Source of the DNA: Planococcus shixiaomingii | GTDB lineage: Bacteria > Bacillota > Bacilli > Bacillales_A > Planococcaceae | DNA length: 64,000 nt | Direction: 5' to 3' | Assembly (NCBI RefSeq): GCF_030413615.1 | Contig: NZ_CP129236.1 | Span: 232,001 to 296,000 of the forward strand | Part shown: piece after piece, positions 1-7,273 of the stretch | How positions within the stretch are numbered: position 1 is the first letter of the stretch | How the letters are laid out: each line of letters opens with the position of its first letter | Notes under the pieces: generated by a model | Database searches by the model: none | What the model was told of the DNA's origin: nothing | What the model saw: only the letters and a program-made list of their open reading frames with translations | Translations under genes and position numbers: made by a program

Positions 1-137
1 AGGAAGATACGCGCTTGGAAGATTTTACTGATAGTTTCCAAGAAGTTGAAGACTTTGGTTCTTCTGACGGCCCTCAAGATCAGCCGGGTGACGATGAGGA
101 CATGGAAGAATTTTACGAAGAGAAAAACAACGACTAA
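1..137 (+). CDS. C-terminal fragment of an unidentified protein with an acidic tail
   Basis: An open frame enters from the left edge (first full codon at position 3) and stops with TAA at 135-137. The visible 44 residues are very acidic, with Asp/Glu-rich clusters and a Gly-Pro-Gln-Asp stretch, and end in NND. Nothing in this tail identifies a family. It may be a disordered C-terminus of a membrane or surface-associated protein, but that is only a guess. A hairpin with a T-run follows within 15 bases, which supports this being the true end of a gene. Confidence 0.6.
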   Translation, partial: EDTRLEDFTDSFQEVEDFGSSDGPQDQPGDDEDMEEFYEEKNND

Positions 138-147
138 ATGCACCATT

Positions 148-176
148 CCTAAGCTTATTTAAGCTTGGGTTTTTTG
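148..176 (+). terminator. Rho-independent terminator
   Basis: Paired CCTAAGCTT and AAGCTTGGG arms (one G-U pair) around an ATTT loop, followed by a run of seven T. It ends the gene entering from the left edge. Confidence 0.75.
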
Positions 177-190
177 CGTAAAAAAGGGTT

Positions 191-196
191 TATAAT
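191..196 (+). promoter_or_regulatory. Perfect -10 box (TATAAT) of a likely SigA promoter
   Basis: TATAAT lies just after the upstream terminator. Only a poor -35 (GG-T-rich) is visible 17 bases upstream. A start of transcription near 203 would lie downstream of the first ATG of the reading frame (199), which argues that the gene really begins at the GTG at 265. Confidence 0.5.
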
Positions 197-228
197 GCAT
201 GTTAGTGAAACTCTCTTGTAAGGGGATA

Positions 229-248
229 GCTATTTCCCGGGAAATAGC
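229..248 (+). repeat. Perfect 20-bp palindrome in the leader
   Basis: GCTATTTCCCGGGAAATAGC is fully self-complementary and sits between the putative -10 box and the ribosome site at 251-256. It could be an operator just downstream of the transcription start, or an RNA hairpin next to the ribosome site. No regulator gene adjoins it. Confidence 0.7.
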
Positions 249-264
249 ACAGGGGGCATGGCAA

Positions 265-618
265 GTGAACGGATTAGAGAAAGAAATATATGCGCTGGAG
301 CTTAGGCATTTGCAGCCAGATGTGCGGGTGTCACAGCAAAAATTATACGAAGTGCTGGATGAAGCGTTTTATGAATTCGGCAGTTCTGGCCGGGTATGGG
401 TACGGTCAGATTATAAGGAAGACCACTTATTATCGCCAGATGTTATGGATATTTCCGATTTCACCATACACGAACTTGGACCGGAAGCTGTGTTGACCAC
501 ATACCAAATCTGCAATAAAACAAGTGGAAAAAAGTCTTTCCGCAGTTCGGTCTGGAAAAAGCGTCCGGAAGGCTGGAAACTGTTTTTTCATCAAGGGACT
601 GCGGCAGTATCTGAATGA
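265..618 (+). CDS. NTF2-like (DUF4440-type) small protein
   Basis: About 117 residues if started at GTG 265, which has AGGGGG at 251-256 eight bases upstream. An in-frame ATG at 199 exists, but it overlaps the putative promoter and its extra 22 residues cross the palindrome. The sequence begins LEKEIYALEL, has a central GRVWVRSDY strand and ends SSVWKKRPEGWKLFFHQGT. This closing pattern is typical of SnoaL/NTF2-like DUF4440 proteins (a strand with Trp, then the F-H-Q-G-T end). Family members are small cone-shaped folds with varied or unknown ligands, so no reaction can be assigned. It is a single gene between its own promoter and the next ribosome site. Confidence 0.7.
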   Translation: MNGLEKEIYALELRHLQPDVRVSQQKLYEVLDEAFYEFGSSGRVWVRSDYKEDHLLSPDVMDISDFTIHELGPEAVLTTYQICNKTSGKKSFRSSVWKKRPEGWKLFFHQGTAAVSE

Positions 619-689
619 GCGGTGTTTTAACGTTCTTGAAAGAGGTTATTTATAAACAATAATAAGCTAATTAATAAGGAGGAAAGATA

Positions 690-1088
690 ATGGATCATGC
701 TATTGTACTGTTTGATGGAGATTGTAACTTCTGTGACTCGAGTGTCCAATTCATTATAAAACACGATCCGGCCGGCTATTACCATTTTGCATCCCTGCAA
801 AGCGATGTTGGCAGAAAGCTAAGAAAAGAACATGATATTTCTGACGATGTCGATAGCCTCGTGTTGATTGAAAACGGCCAGGCTTACGTTAAATCGGAAG
901 GCGCTTTGAGAATCTCGCATCATTTGACTGGGTTATGGAAGCTGGCTTTCTATTTGAAGTCGGTACCGCGTTTTTTGCGGGACGGCGCCTATGATACATT
1001 TGCCAGAAACCGGTATAAAGTATTCGGTAAACTGAATAGCTGCATGCTGCCGCCTCCGCATATCCGCAAACGATTTTTGGACAAATAA
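690..1088 (+). CDS. DCC-family thiol-disulfide oxidoreductase-like protein (DUF393, YuxK-like)
   Basis: 132 residues, with AAGGAGGAAAG eight bases before the ATG. The N-terminus VLFDGDCNFCDSSVQFI carries the D-x-x-C-x-x-C signature that names the DCC/DUF393 family. The C-terminal PRFLRDGAYDTFARNRYKVFGK block is also typical. Family members have a thioredoxin-like fold with a CxxC-type redox pair and are presumed cytosolic dithiol proteins. Their substrates are not established. The gene ends at a strong bidirectional terminator and appears monocistronic. Confidence 0.88.
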   Translation: MDHAIVLFDGDCNFCDSSVQFIIKHDPAGYYHFASLQSDVGRKLRKEHDISDDVDSLVLIENGQAYVKSEGALRISHHLTGLWKLAFYLKSVPRFLRDGAYDTFARNRYKVFGKLNSCMLPPPHIRKRFLDK

Positions 1089-1131
1089 AAAAACAATCCG
1101 AAACGCAAATGTCGTTTCGGATTGTTTTTTG
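1089..1131. terminator. Bidirectional terminator
   Basis: A 14-bp stem (AACAATCCGAAACG with CGTTTCGGATTGTT) is flanked by A and T runs on both sides. It serves the DCC gene on the plus strand and the converging FN3/DUF3238 gene on the minus strand. Confidence 0.9.
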
Positions 1132-1173
1132 TGTGCGAATTTTGAATTGCGTACCTTGAACGGAATATTTTCT

Positions 1174-2385
1174 TTATTCAAATGTGGAGGTGCGCCAATA
1201 TTGGCTTGCGATTGCGTCTGACATCCATGAAAGCCCTTTGCTTTCAGCTTCATGAATTTGTTCCCATTCATCTTTTTTGCTTGTCCGTAAATAGACTTCA
1301 TGGTTAGGGGACTGATCATGGATGCCGATGATATCATAGTAGCCGTCCCGGTAAAAAGTCGCTGATATTTCATAATCGATATTCGGAGAAGTGGTAAGCG
1401 GATTTCCGACAGTGTGTTTCAGGGAAATTGAAACTTTATGCGGATCTTCTTTCACTTTCTCTAATACGATGCCTTCAGAAGATGCGACATCTGCTTTTCT
1501 GAATTTTTTGCGCCAATCATACGCGATGCTAGTGCCGATATCTTTTTCATATTCGAGTACTGCGCCGCCTTTTGTCATTTCAAGTGAAAAATTCACTTGT
1601 GTGCGGTAATGCTTTGATTCCGGATCAAAGTCGCGGCCGTCTCCTGCGAAATAACGGTTAAGAGACAGAAGGTTAGGGCTTGGCAAAAGTTCTTGCGGCA
1701 AAAAAGTTGTGTAGCGGAAATGCCAGACTGGGTAAGCCAGCTCGGTTTTGGCCTGTTCTTTCTCGGCTAACAACTGGTTGCGGCTTCCCACTTTTTTAGT
1801 AATCCAAAACTCTTCTTCTGCCGCTTGTTCTGGAGAGGATTTAACGTTCATCAAGCCGAAGACTCGCGCAACGGCAGACTTTTCGGTTTTAAAGCTTTCT
1901 TCGGACTTTTCCAATGGACGTTTGCCGTGAATCCAGTACGTATACGCCTGATCCATTTCGGCATTCCGGTCTGTAAACTGATTTTTATCGACAGTGGCTA
2001 TGGGCTCACCATCGCGGTAGATTTCAAATTCTTCTATGCCTTCGATATCACCCCAAGCAAGTGCAATTTTTGATTTGGTTAAGATGGTCGTTATTGCGAT
2101 TTGCTGTAAGCGGTTGATGAAATTTTCGACATGGTTTTCGGTGCTTGTTTGCATTTTAATCTTTTCAACAACCTGGTCATCTGCATTCAAACGTTCAATG
2201 GTATACGTATACAATTCACCGCGCTGCAGATTTTCATCTTTAAGGGAGTTTTCTGTTCCGGTATAAATCATTTCTTCATCGCGTGTTACCCGGCACGTAT
2301 CACCGGTTTGAGTCCAAGTAAAGTCAATGACGGTGTCCGATTGCTGCAAAAATTCAATGTCAAGGGAGTTTGTTGACGCCTCCAT
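1174..2385 (-). CDS. FN3-like repeat protein with C-terminal DUF3238 domain
   Basis: 403 residues from ATG 2385, which has GGAGGTGA six bases upstream. The GTG at 2394 in the same frame lies inside that ribosome site and is rejected. Two fibronectin-type-III-like segments are visible, about residues 20-80 (ending RGELYTYTIERLNADDQVV) and about 95-160 (ALAWGDIEGIEEFEIYRDG ... AYTYWIHG). After them comes a DUF3238-type region from about residue 215 (HFRYTTFLPQELLP, F-A-G-D-G-R-D-F-D, final WMSDAIASQYWRTS). There is no signal peptide or membrane segment, so it is probably cytosolic. The function of DUF3238 is unknown. Confidence 0.75.
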   Translation of the reverse strand: MEASTNSLDIEFLQQSDTVIDFTWTQTGDTCRVTRDEEMIYTGTENSLKDENLQRGELYTYTIERLNADDQVVEKIKMQTSTENHVENFINRLQQIAITTILTKSKIALAWGDIEGIEEFEIYRDGEPIATVDKNQFTDRNAEMDQAYTYWIHGKRPLEKSEESFKTEKSAVARVFGLMNVKSSPEQAAEEEFWITKKVGSRNQLLAEKEQAKTELAYPVWHFRYTTFLPQELLPSPNLLSLNRYFAGDGRDFDPESKHYRTQVNFSLEMTKGGAVLEYEKDIGTSIAYDWRKKFRKADVASSEGIVLEKVKEDPHKVSISLKHTVGNPLTTSPNIDYEISATFYRDGYYDIIGIHDQSPNHEVYLRTSKKDEWEQIHEAESKGLSWMSDAIASQYWRTSTFE

Positions 2386-2778
2386 TAATGTCACCTCCAG
2401 AGTAAGTTATAAAGCTATACCCTCTTCTCAAATTGGCTGAACCTTTTCTATGTGAAAAGTTCTATATATGTTGAACTTAAGAAATCAGCTTTACTAATCG
2501 CTTCAGCTGCTTTGGGAAAGGCAAAGGTCATTGTTTCTGTCTCTGCATCGCTACGCTAGCTTCGAGACATGCTCCTGCGCAAGCTCATTGCAAAGCCTTT
2601 GGACAAAGTAACTTCAGCCAAAGGCTTTGCAGCTGTTTTGCGAAATATTGACAATTGAAATAATTAATTCGAATTATATAGTAAGAAAAACGGTATCTTT
2701 TGCAAAAGCTGAAAACAAATAGTATGTTTAAAAAATACCGGTGAACGGAGATAGGTAAACCTGCGGTAGGAGGAATAG
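2386..2778. other. Intergenic region with a GC-rich repeat-like element and inverted repeat
   Basis: About 390 bases without a gene between two divergent genes. A GC-rich block (about 2497-2646) contains a perfect 13-bp inverted repeat, GCAAAGCCTTTGG at 2590-2602 and its complement at 2618-2630. It ends in GCAGCTGTTTTGCGAAAT, nearly the same as the end of the element at 5.7 kb. A possible promoter for the GAF-STAS gene is TTGAAA 2655-2660 and TATAGT 2677-2682 with a 16-base spacer. Confidence 0.55.
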
Positions 2779-3657
2779 ATGATGTTATCAGAAGAAAACA
2801 AAAGGAAGAGCAGTTTTCGCGATTTCGACGAAGCCGCCGAACATATTTTGGAAATGATTAGCAAGCAAATGAAAATCAACACGTTATTCATCGCGAAAAA
2901 TGATGGCAAAACAAACGAAATCATCAAGTCGCGCAATGCTGAGAAAGAATTGGTTGTAGCAGGCACTTCTTTGCCGTTAGAAAATACATTTTGCAGCTTA
3001 AGCCTCAATTATGGCGAAGAACCATTGGTTATCAATGATATTTCGTCAAGCGAGTTAACCGAGTCATTGGAGATAGCTGCTCATTTCGGAAATGGCTCGT
3101 TTATCGGCATTCCGGTCTATTTTGAGAACGGTGATGTTTATGGAACAATTTGTGGTTTGGATAATCAGCCATTCGAATTTTTAGAAGAGCATTTGTATAC
3201 GTTTGAAACGATGTCTTCGTTGCTGACTTATGTTTTGGAGCTTGAAAAAGCGAATTATCAAATACAGACATTATCATCTCCGCTCGTCCCTGTTACAACA
3301 GGCGTAGCTATTTTGCCGGTAATCGGCGAGATTACGGCACAGCGGGCACAGACCATCATTGACCACATTCTCATAAAAACGGAAGAAAGAAATCTTGAAT
3401 ACTTAATCATCGATGTTTCAGGGGTATCGCAAATTAACACAGCAGTCGGAGAATATTTATTGAAGCTGGTCGGCATTTTAAAAGTGATTGGCGTTACACC
3501 GGTCATTACAGGCATTCAACCGTTTATGGCGTTAAAAGTTCCACACTTTGCCGCCAGTCTAAAAGGCATTTTAATTGAAGCTAATCTTGAAACCGCGTTG
3601 AAACAACTTGGTTTTGTATTGATGCAAGGATGTTCAAAAAACTCGGGCCGCCCTTAA
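2779..3657 (+). CDS. GAF-STAS sensor protein, RsbR/stressosome-like
   Basis: 292 residues. GGAGG lies five bases before ATG 2779 and eight before a second ATG at 2782. Residues about 10-155 form a GAF-type sensor domain (ENTFCSLSL, IGIPVYFENGDVYGTICGLD). A short helix (YVLELEKANYQIQTLSSPLVPV) leads into a STAS domain at about 172-280 (GVAILPVIGEI ... LIIDVSGVSQINTAVGEYLLKLVGI). STAS proteins of the RsbR group form stressosomes that control SigB and are phosphorylated on two threonines. The first position (I-N-T) is kept here, but the second region (GIQPFMALKV) does not look conserved. The partner kinase RsbT is not in this window. The last residues are encoded inside the terminator stem. Confidence 0.85.
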   Translation: MMLSEENKRKSSFRDFDEAAEHILEMISKQMKINTLFIAKNDGKTNEIIKSRNAEKELVVAGTSLPLENTFCSLSLNYGEEPLVINDISSSELTESLEIAAHFGNGSFIGIPVYFENGDVYGTICGLDNQPFEFLEEHLYTFETMSSLLTYVLELEKANYQIQTLSSPLVPVTTGVAILPVIGEITAQRAQTIIDHILIKTEERNLEYLIIDVSGVSQINTAVGEYLLKLVGILKVIGVTPVITGIQPFMALKVPHFAASLKGILIEANLETALKQLGFVLMQGCSKNSGRP

Positions 3658-3674
3658 GGGTAGCCCGAGTTTTT
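3636..3674. terminator. Bidirectional terminator overlapping a stop codon
   Basis: The stem AAAACTCGGGC/GCCCGAGTTTT has the GAF-STAS stop codon in its loop. T-runs on both strands serve the converging phosphodiesterase gene as well. Confidence 0.85.
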
Positions 3675-3676
3675 GT

Positions 3677-4177
3677 TCAACTTTCTTTATCAAAAAAAAC
3701 GTGTTTCAATTCCCAAGTCTCTCCAATTTCGAGCAATCCGAAAGAGTAGCGCGGTTGGGTCCGCTTGTCGGTGGGAGATCCAGGATTGAACAAAGTGATG
3801 CCATCGACTTCGCGCATCACCGGAATGTGGGAATGTCCAAAGACAATGATGTCCACCTGCTCGTCATGAAACGTTTCAAGTGCCCGCTGTTCTGTTGTTT
3901 TGCGGATGCCATCGCCGTGGACTACGCCAATTCGCAGATTTCCAAACGTCAGCACCTTGCTTTTGCCGAAACGATTGAGTATTTCCCAAGGGTCTACATT
4001 TCCGGTAACGCCATCCGTTTCAGCATAAGCAGCGAATTCATAGTACACATCCAATGTCTGCCAATCTCCGGCGTGGATGATAAAGTCAGCTTCTTGACAT
4101 GCATCCACCAGGATTTGAGGCAGTTTTTTTGCACGCATCGGAATATGCGTATCTGAAACAATGACAATTTTCTTCAT
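3677..4177 (-). CDS. YfcE/MJ0936-type metallophosphoesterase
   Basis: 166 residues from ATG 4177, which has GGAGG seven bases upstream. The longer frame to 4195 has no ribosome site. All metal-binding motifs of calcineurin-like phosphoesterases are visible in order: SDTHI (D-x-H), HAGDW (G-D), GNVD (G-N-x-D), VVHGD and FGHSHIP (G-H-x-H). The short length fits the YfcE/YsnB group, dinuclear-metal phosphodiesterases acting on model phosphodiesters, whose physiological substrates are unclear. It is cytosolic and a single gene. Confidence 0.9.
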   Translation of the reverse strand: MKKIVIVSDTHIPMRAKKLPQILVDACQEADFIIHAGDWQTLDVYYEFAAYAETDGVTGNVDPWEILNRFGKSKVLTFGNLRIGVVHGDGIRKTTEQRALETFHDEQVDIIVFGHSHIPVMREVDGITLFNPGSPTDKRTQPRYSFGLLEIGETWELKHVFFDKES

Positions 4178-4380
4178 GCATGTACCTCCAGTCATATGAA
4201 TTTCTCTTAAAACGTAAAGCTAATTAGAGATAATGTCAAAAGCTAGCCATTATTTTCCCCTTTATTCCCTTAATAATAGAGTTCACTACTGCGAAAAGTA
4301 GTAATTCATGATAATATTATTAAAATAATCAATTAATTATTTCGGTGCATGAAGATACAAAGAAAGAGTGGGGGATTCTT

Positions 4381-4833
4381 ATGCGCTATATCGAGAGTTT
4401 AAAGGAAAAGATGGGAAATGACCCGTTACTGGCGGTTAGAACTTCGCTGGTAATCTTGGATAAAAAAGGGCATATTTTATTGAAAAAGGGGAGAGATGGA
4501 ATGTGGTCGCTGCCGGTCAGCTTTATGGAGCTGGATGAAACGGCAGAAGAAGCAGGGCGGCGTGCAGTGAAAGAAGAAACTGGAATTGATATTGGTGAAC
4601 TGAGTTTATTGGGTATTTTTTCAGGGAAAAAACATTTTCAGGAAATGTCGAATGACGATCAGCTTTATCCTTTAACGATCAATTATTGCACTACAGATAT
4701 TCTCACGCCTTTGCCTTTGGAAGAATGGGACGAATCCTTCCGAGTAGAGTTTTTTGCGATAGACCAATTGCCCTCTTCTGTCAATTTACATACGAAAAAA
4801 GTTATTCATCATTACGGTGCATCATTCTATTAA
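4381..4833 (+). CDS. Nudix-fold protein with a degenerate Nudix box
   Basis: 150 residues from ATG 4381, with GTGGGGG about eight bases upstream. The ATG at 4345 lacks a ribosome site. The opening MRYIESLKEKMGNDPLLAVRTSLVILD is typical of ADP-ribose/NTP pyrophosphohydrolases. The box reads SFMELDETAEEAGRRAVKEETGI. The two leading glycines are S-F, the G before the first E is D, and the Glu of the R-E pair is Ala, although the metal-binding E-E pair is kept. Nudix hydrolases split nucleoside diphosphates linked to another group. Here catalysis may be weakened or retuned. Confidence 0.85.
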   Translation: MRYIESLKEKMGNDPLLAVRTSLVILDKKGHILLKKGRDGMWSLPVSFMELDETAEEAGRRAVKEETGIDIGELSLLGIFSGKKHFQEMSNDDQLYPLTINYCTTDILTPLPLEEWDESFRVEFFAIDQLPSSVNLHTKKVIHHYGASFY

Positions 4834-4947
4834 GAATTTTAGGTATGGTCGGGTTGAAAAAGAGGGAATTGCGCCGATACCAGAGAAAAAAGATAAACTA
4901 ACACGTTTAAGCGGTTTTATTAGCAAATTGACCAAGGGGGATACAAA

Positions 4948-5481
4948 GTGCCGAATCAACGGAAAATTATTTGTTATATCGCTATCAGCTTGGATGGTTA
5001 CATTGCAACGAAAGATGATTCGCTCGATTGGCTGTTCAAAGTCGAAGGAGAAGGCGATGCAGGGTATGCGGAATTTATGAAAAACATTGATACGGTAGTG
5101 ATGGGGCGCCGCACCTATGACTGGGTGATGGAAGCAGAAGGGGGAAAGCCGCCTTATCCGGATAAGGAAACCTATGTGTTTTCCACTAGCGAGCACGGAC
5201 AAAAAGATCATGTCAAATACACGAATGAAGAAATTGTACCGTTCGTCGAAAGGTTAAGAAAAGAGTCCGGAAAAGACATTTGGGTAGTTGGCGGAAGCAA
5301 GCTTTTGCATGATTTCCTAAAAGAAAAGCTTATCGATGAATTTATTATTTCAATTGCACCTACATTGATCGGCACAGGCATTCCTCTGTTTCAAGAAATG
5401 GATTTTGAAATCGAGTATCACCTAAAGGACGTCCAGCGATGGGGCCAGTTTGCGCAATTGCATTACGAACTGAAAAAATAA
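4948..5481 (+). CDS. Dihydrofolate-reductase-like / RibD C-terminal domain reductase
   Basis: 177 residues, GTG start with AAGGGGG seven bases upstream. The order of motifs is IAISLDGYIATKDDSLDWL, then VVMGRRTYDWV, KDIWVVGGSKLLHDFLKEKLIDEFIISIAPTLIGTGIPLF. This is the RibD_C/DHFR-like fold that binds NADPH (G-R-R-T-Y and V-G-G motifs). Stand-alone members (YyaP/YwjB-like) are not true DHFRs and have no proven substrate. It lies 114 bases after the Nudix gene with no terminator between, so the two may share a transcript. Confidence 0.88.
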   Translation: MPNQRKIICYIAISLDGYIATKDDSLDWLFKVEGEGDAGYAEFMKNIDTVVMGRRTYDWVMEAEGGKPPYPDKETYVFSTSEHGQKDHVKYTNEEIVPFVERLRKESGKDIWVVGGSKLLHDFLKEKLIDEFIISIAPTLIGTGIPLFQEMDFEIEYHLKDVQRWGQFAQLHYELKK

Positions 5482-5490
5482 AATGATAAA

Positions 5491-5525
5491 GAAGGGTTCA
5501 AAAGCATCTAGCTTTTGAACCCTTC
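5491..5525 (+). terminator. Hairpin terminator after the reductase gene
   Basis: 15-bp stem GAAGGGTTCAAAAGC/GCTTTTGAACCCTTC with an ATCTA loop. There is no clear T-run after it. A near copy occurs at 5881-5917, on the other side of the repeat-like element. Confidence 0.55.
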
Positions 5526-5880
5526 AGACTGTTAAGAATTTTAATTAGCTTTCTCATTTCGCTCCAAACGGACGCTTTCCGTTTCATTCAGCGAGTTAGC
5601 CAAGATGAAGAGTGGAAGTAGCTAGATCTTAAAACAGCTGCTTTTTGCCATTAAGGGAAATGAATTAAAAAAACTCCAGGAAAATTAGAGAAGTAGGCTT
5701 CGTTCTCATCCTGTAGCTATGGAGCAAAACAGCGGAGACTCCTGCGGGATAGCGAAGTGCCGAAATCCACTCGGGCTAAGCCCGAGTTAGTTCGGCGCGA
5801 GCCCGCGGAAAGCGCAGCTGTTTTGCGGAATAGCAATGAGATCATTTCCTGGTCCTTTGTTGTATAGGTTATTCAACACC
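5526..5880. repeat. Intergenic GC-rich element between near-duplicate hairpins
   Basis: 355 bases without a gene. The core, 5701-5835, contains AGTTAGTTCGGCGCGAGCCC and continues to AGCGC. These 31 bases (5785-5815) recur perfectly, inverted, at 35595-35625. An 8-bp inverted repeat CTCGGGCT/AGCCCGAG lies at about 5770-5785. The element ends in GCAGCTGTTTTGCGG like the element at 2.6 kb. It looks like a member of a dispersed intergenic repeat family; no reading frame is supported. Confidence 0.65.
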
Positions 5881-5917
5881 AGAAGGATTCAAAAGCCGAA
5901 TGCTTTTGAATCCTTCT
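5881..5917 (-). terminator. Hairpin terminator of the thioesterase gene
   Basis: 16-bp stem AGAAGGATTCAAAAGC/GCTTTTGAATCCTTCT with a 5-base loop, touching the thioesterase stop codon. It differs from the 5491-5525 hairpin by a few bases. Confidence 0.6.
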
Positions 5918-6288
5918 TATTGATTAAACAAAACGGCTTTTGCTTTAGCGACCAGATTGTCCTGATCATCGTGGATCATGCAGTCCGCATGGGTCAGGCT
6001 GCGCCCTTTTTTAAGGGCAAAGGCACGGGCAGTTAAAAATTCCGATTTGGCGGCTTTTATAAACGTCACAGTCAAATCGACGGTCACTACTGTTTGTTTT
6101 CCATTAGCGTCAGGGGCTATTGTATTGCAAAGAGCAACGTCCGCAAGTGTGGAAATGATGCCTCCGTGGATAACGCCAATGCTATTGACGAATAAAGGCT
6201 TTATAGGGAGCGTCACCTTGACGCTATTTTCAGTAGTACGTTCGTACTTCATTTCTAGAAATTCATCGAATGGTTGGCGGATAAACAA
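5917..6288 (-). CDS. PaaI-type hotdog-fold thioesterase
   Basis: 123 residues from TTG 6288. GGAGG lies seven bases upstream, and the nearer ATG at 6293 is out of frame. The signature GVIHGGIISTLADVAL (H-G-G followed by an acidic residue on the central helix) and the long strand TVDLTVTFIKAAKSEFLTARAFALKKGRSL define the PaaI/YbaW hotdog family. These hydrolyse acyl-CoA thioesters, as dimers or tetramers. No pathway partner adjoins it. Confidence 0.88.
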   Translation of the reverse strand: MFIRQPFDEFLEMKYERTTENSVKVTLPIKPLFVNSIGVIHGGIISTLADVALCNTIAPDANGKQTVVTVDLTVTFIKAAKSEFLTARAFALKKGRSLTHADCMIHDDQDNLVAKAKAVLFNQ

Positions 6289-6421
6289 GGCATTCCCTCC
6301 TTAAGCAAGTCAATTGTTTTTGTTTTATTCGCCTAATGCTTGGAGGAATCCTTTTTTTGCTATAGAAACGGTTAGTTTCCCGCCAGTATTCGCTTATACT
6401 GTTAAGAGAAGGACGAAAGGA

Positions 6422-6781
6422 ATGGATAAAGCAATGACAGAAACTTTAAACAGCGGACTGCCGCCAAAAACGTGCAGCATTGAACGCTTAATCACGAATA
6501 AAAAAGATGTAGAAAAAGTATTGGCTGGCAAAAAAACAGCGACTCGCCGCAATGGCAGATATGCCGATATCGGAGAAATCATGGTTCTAGAAAACCGGAA
6601 ATTTAAAGTGGAACATGTTTATCAACAGACTCTCGGCGAATTGACGGACGAAATGGCCGAACAAGAAGGGTACGAAAATGCCGAAGTTTACAAGCAAACG
6701 ATTTTATCGTTCCACCCTGGCATGCCGTGGACACCGGATATGACAGTGTGGGTCCATGAATTTAGTCCGGTAGCAGAGTAG
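6422..6781 (+). CDS. ASCH domain protein
   Basis: 119 residues from ATG 6422 (AGAAGGA eight bases upstream); the frame is open back to 6314 without a ribosome site. The body shows K-K-D-V-E-K-V-L-A-G-K-K-T-A-T-R-R near the N-terminus and VLENRKFKVEHVYQQTLGELTDEMAEQEGY in the centre. This is the ASCH/PUA-like beta-barrel pattern with the conserved G-K-K-T-x-T-x-R motif. ASCH proteins are RNA-binding or nucleoside-amidohydrolase-like (E. coli YqfB type). The next gene starts eight bases after the stop, so they probably form an operon. Confidence 0.82.
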   Translation: MDKAMTETLNSGLPPKTCSIERLITNKKDVEKVLAGKKTATRRNGRYADIGEIMVLENRKFKVEHVYQQTLGELTDEMAEQEGYENAEVYKQTILSFHPGMPWTPDMTVWVHEFSPVAE

Positions 6782-6788
6782 ATCAGCG

Positions 6789-7220
6789 ATGTATTCGATT
6801 CTCTTATACGCCCACATCATGAGCGCGGTTTTATCGATCGGCCCGTTTTTTGTGCTGGTCCCATTGGTTAAACGGATGAACACGGCGCAGGGGGATGTGC
6901 TGCAAGCGCACATTGCCACATTCAAGTCAGCGACCCGCCTCGTTAAGCATGCCGGCCACGTTCTAGTGGCAAGTGGTGCTTTGCTCATCTGGCAAAGTGC
7001 TTGGCAATGGTCGACGTCTTGGATTGTTTTGACGCTTGTGGTCATGTTCGGATCGATATTTTTCCTGGCCCGGGCTTTTACGCCGGTGCTGCGGAAGTTC
7101 AATGAACCAAAAGCCGATCAAGCGGCGCTCGTCAAAAAATTAAACCGTTCGCTATGGATTTATATTTTTCTCTTGCTGCTGATGCTTTGGTTCATGGTGG
7201 ATAAACCGGTATTGTGGTAA
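6789..7220 (+). CDS. Small integral membrane protein (DUF2269-like)
   Basis: 143 residues with four hydrophobic segments (about 5-25, 55-70, 77-95, 120-138). An H-I-M-S-A motif is in the first helix and K-H-A-G-H in the second; such histidines are seen in DUF2269/CopD-like membrane proteins. The function is unknown. The start lies seven bases after the ASCH stop and has only a weak ribosome site, suggesting translational coupling. Confidence 0.75.
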   Translation: MYSILLYAHIMSAVLSIGPFFVLVPLVKRMNTAQGDVLQAHIATFKSATRLVKHAGHVLVASGALLIWQSAWQWSTSWIVLTLVVMFGSIFFLARAFTPVLRKFNEPKADQAALVKKLNRSLWIYIFLLLLMLWFMVDKPVLW

Positions 7221-7222
7221 TC

Positions 7223-7271
7223 AAAAAAGCTGATGCCTCCGCTCTAATTAGAGTGGAGGCATCAGCTTTTT
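7223..7271. terminator. Bidirectional terminator
   Basis: A stem of more than 20 bp (AAAAGCTGATGCCTCC with GGAGGCATCAGCTTTT, extended by CTCT/AGAG) with A and T runs on both sides, between the converging membrane-protein gene and the sugar ABC operon. Confidence 0.92.
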
Positions 7272-7273
7272 GG

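Noticed and set aside
5526..5880. Insertion sequence
   Set aside because: No transposase frame and no clear terminal repeats with target duplication; better treated as a short dispersed repeat.
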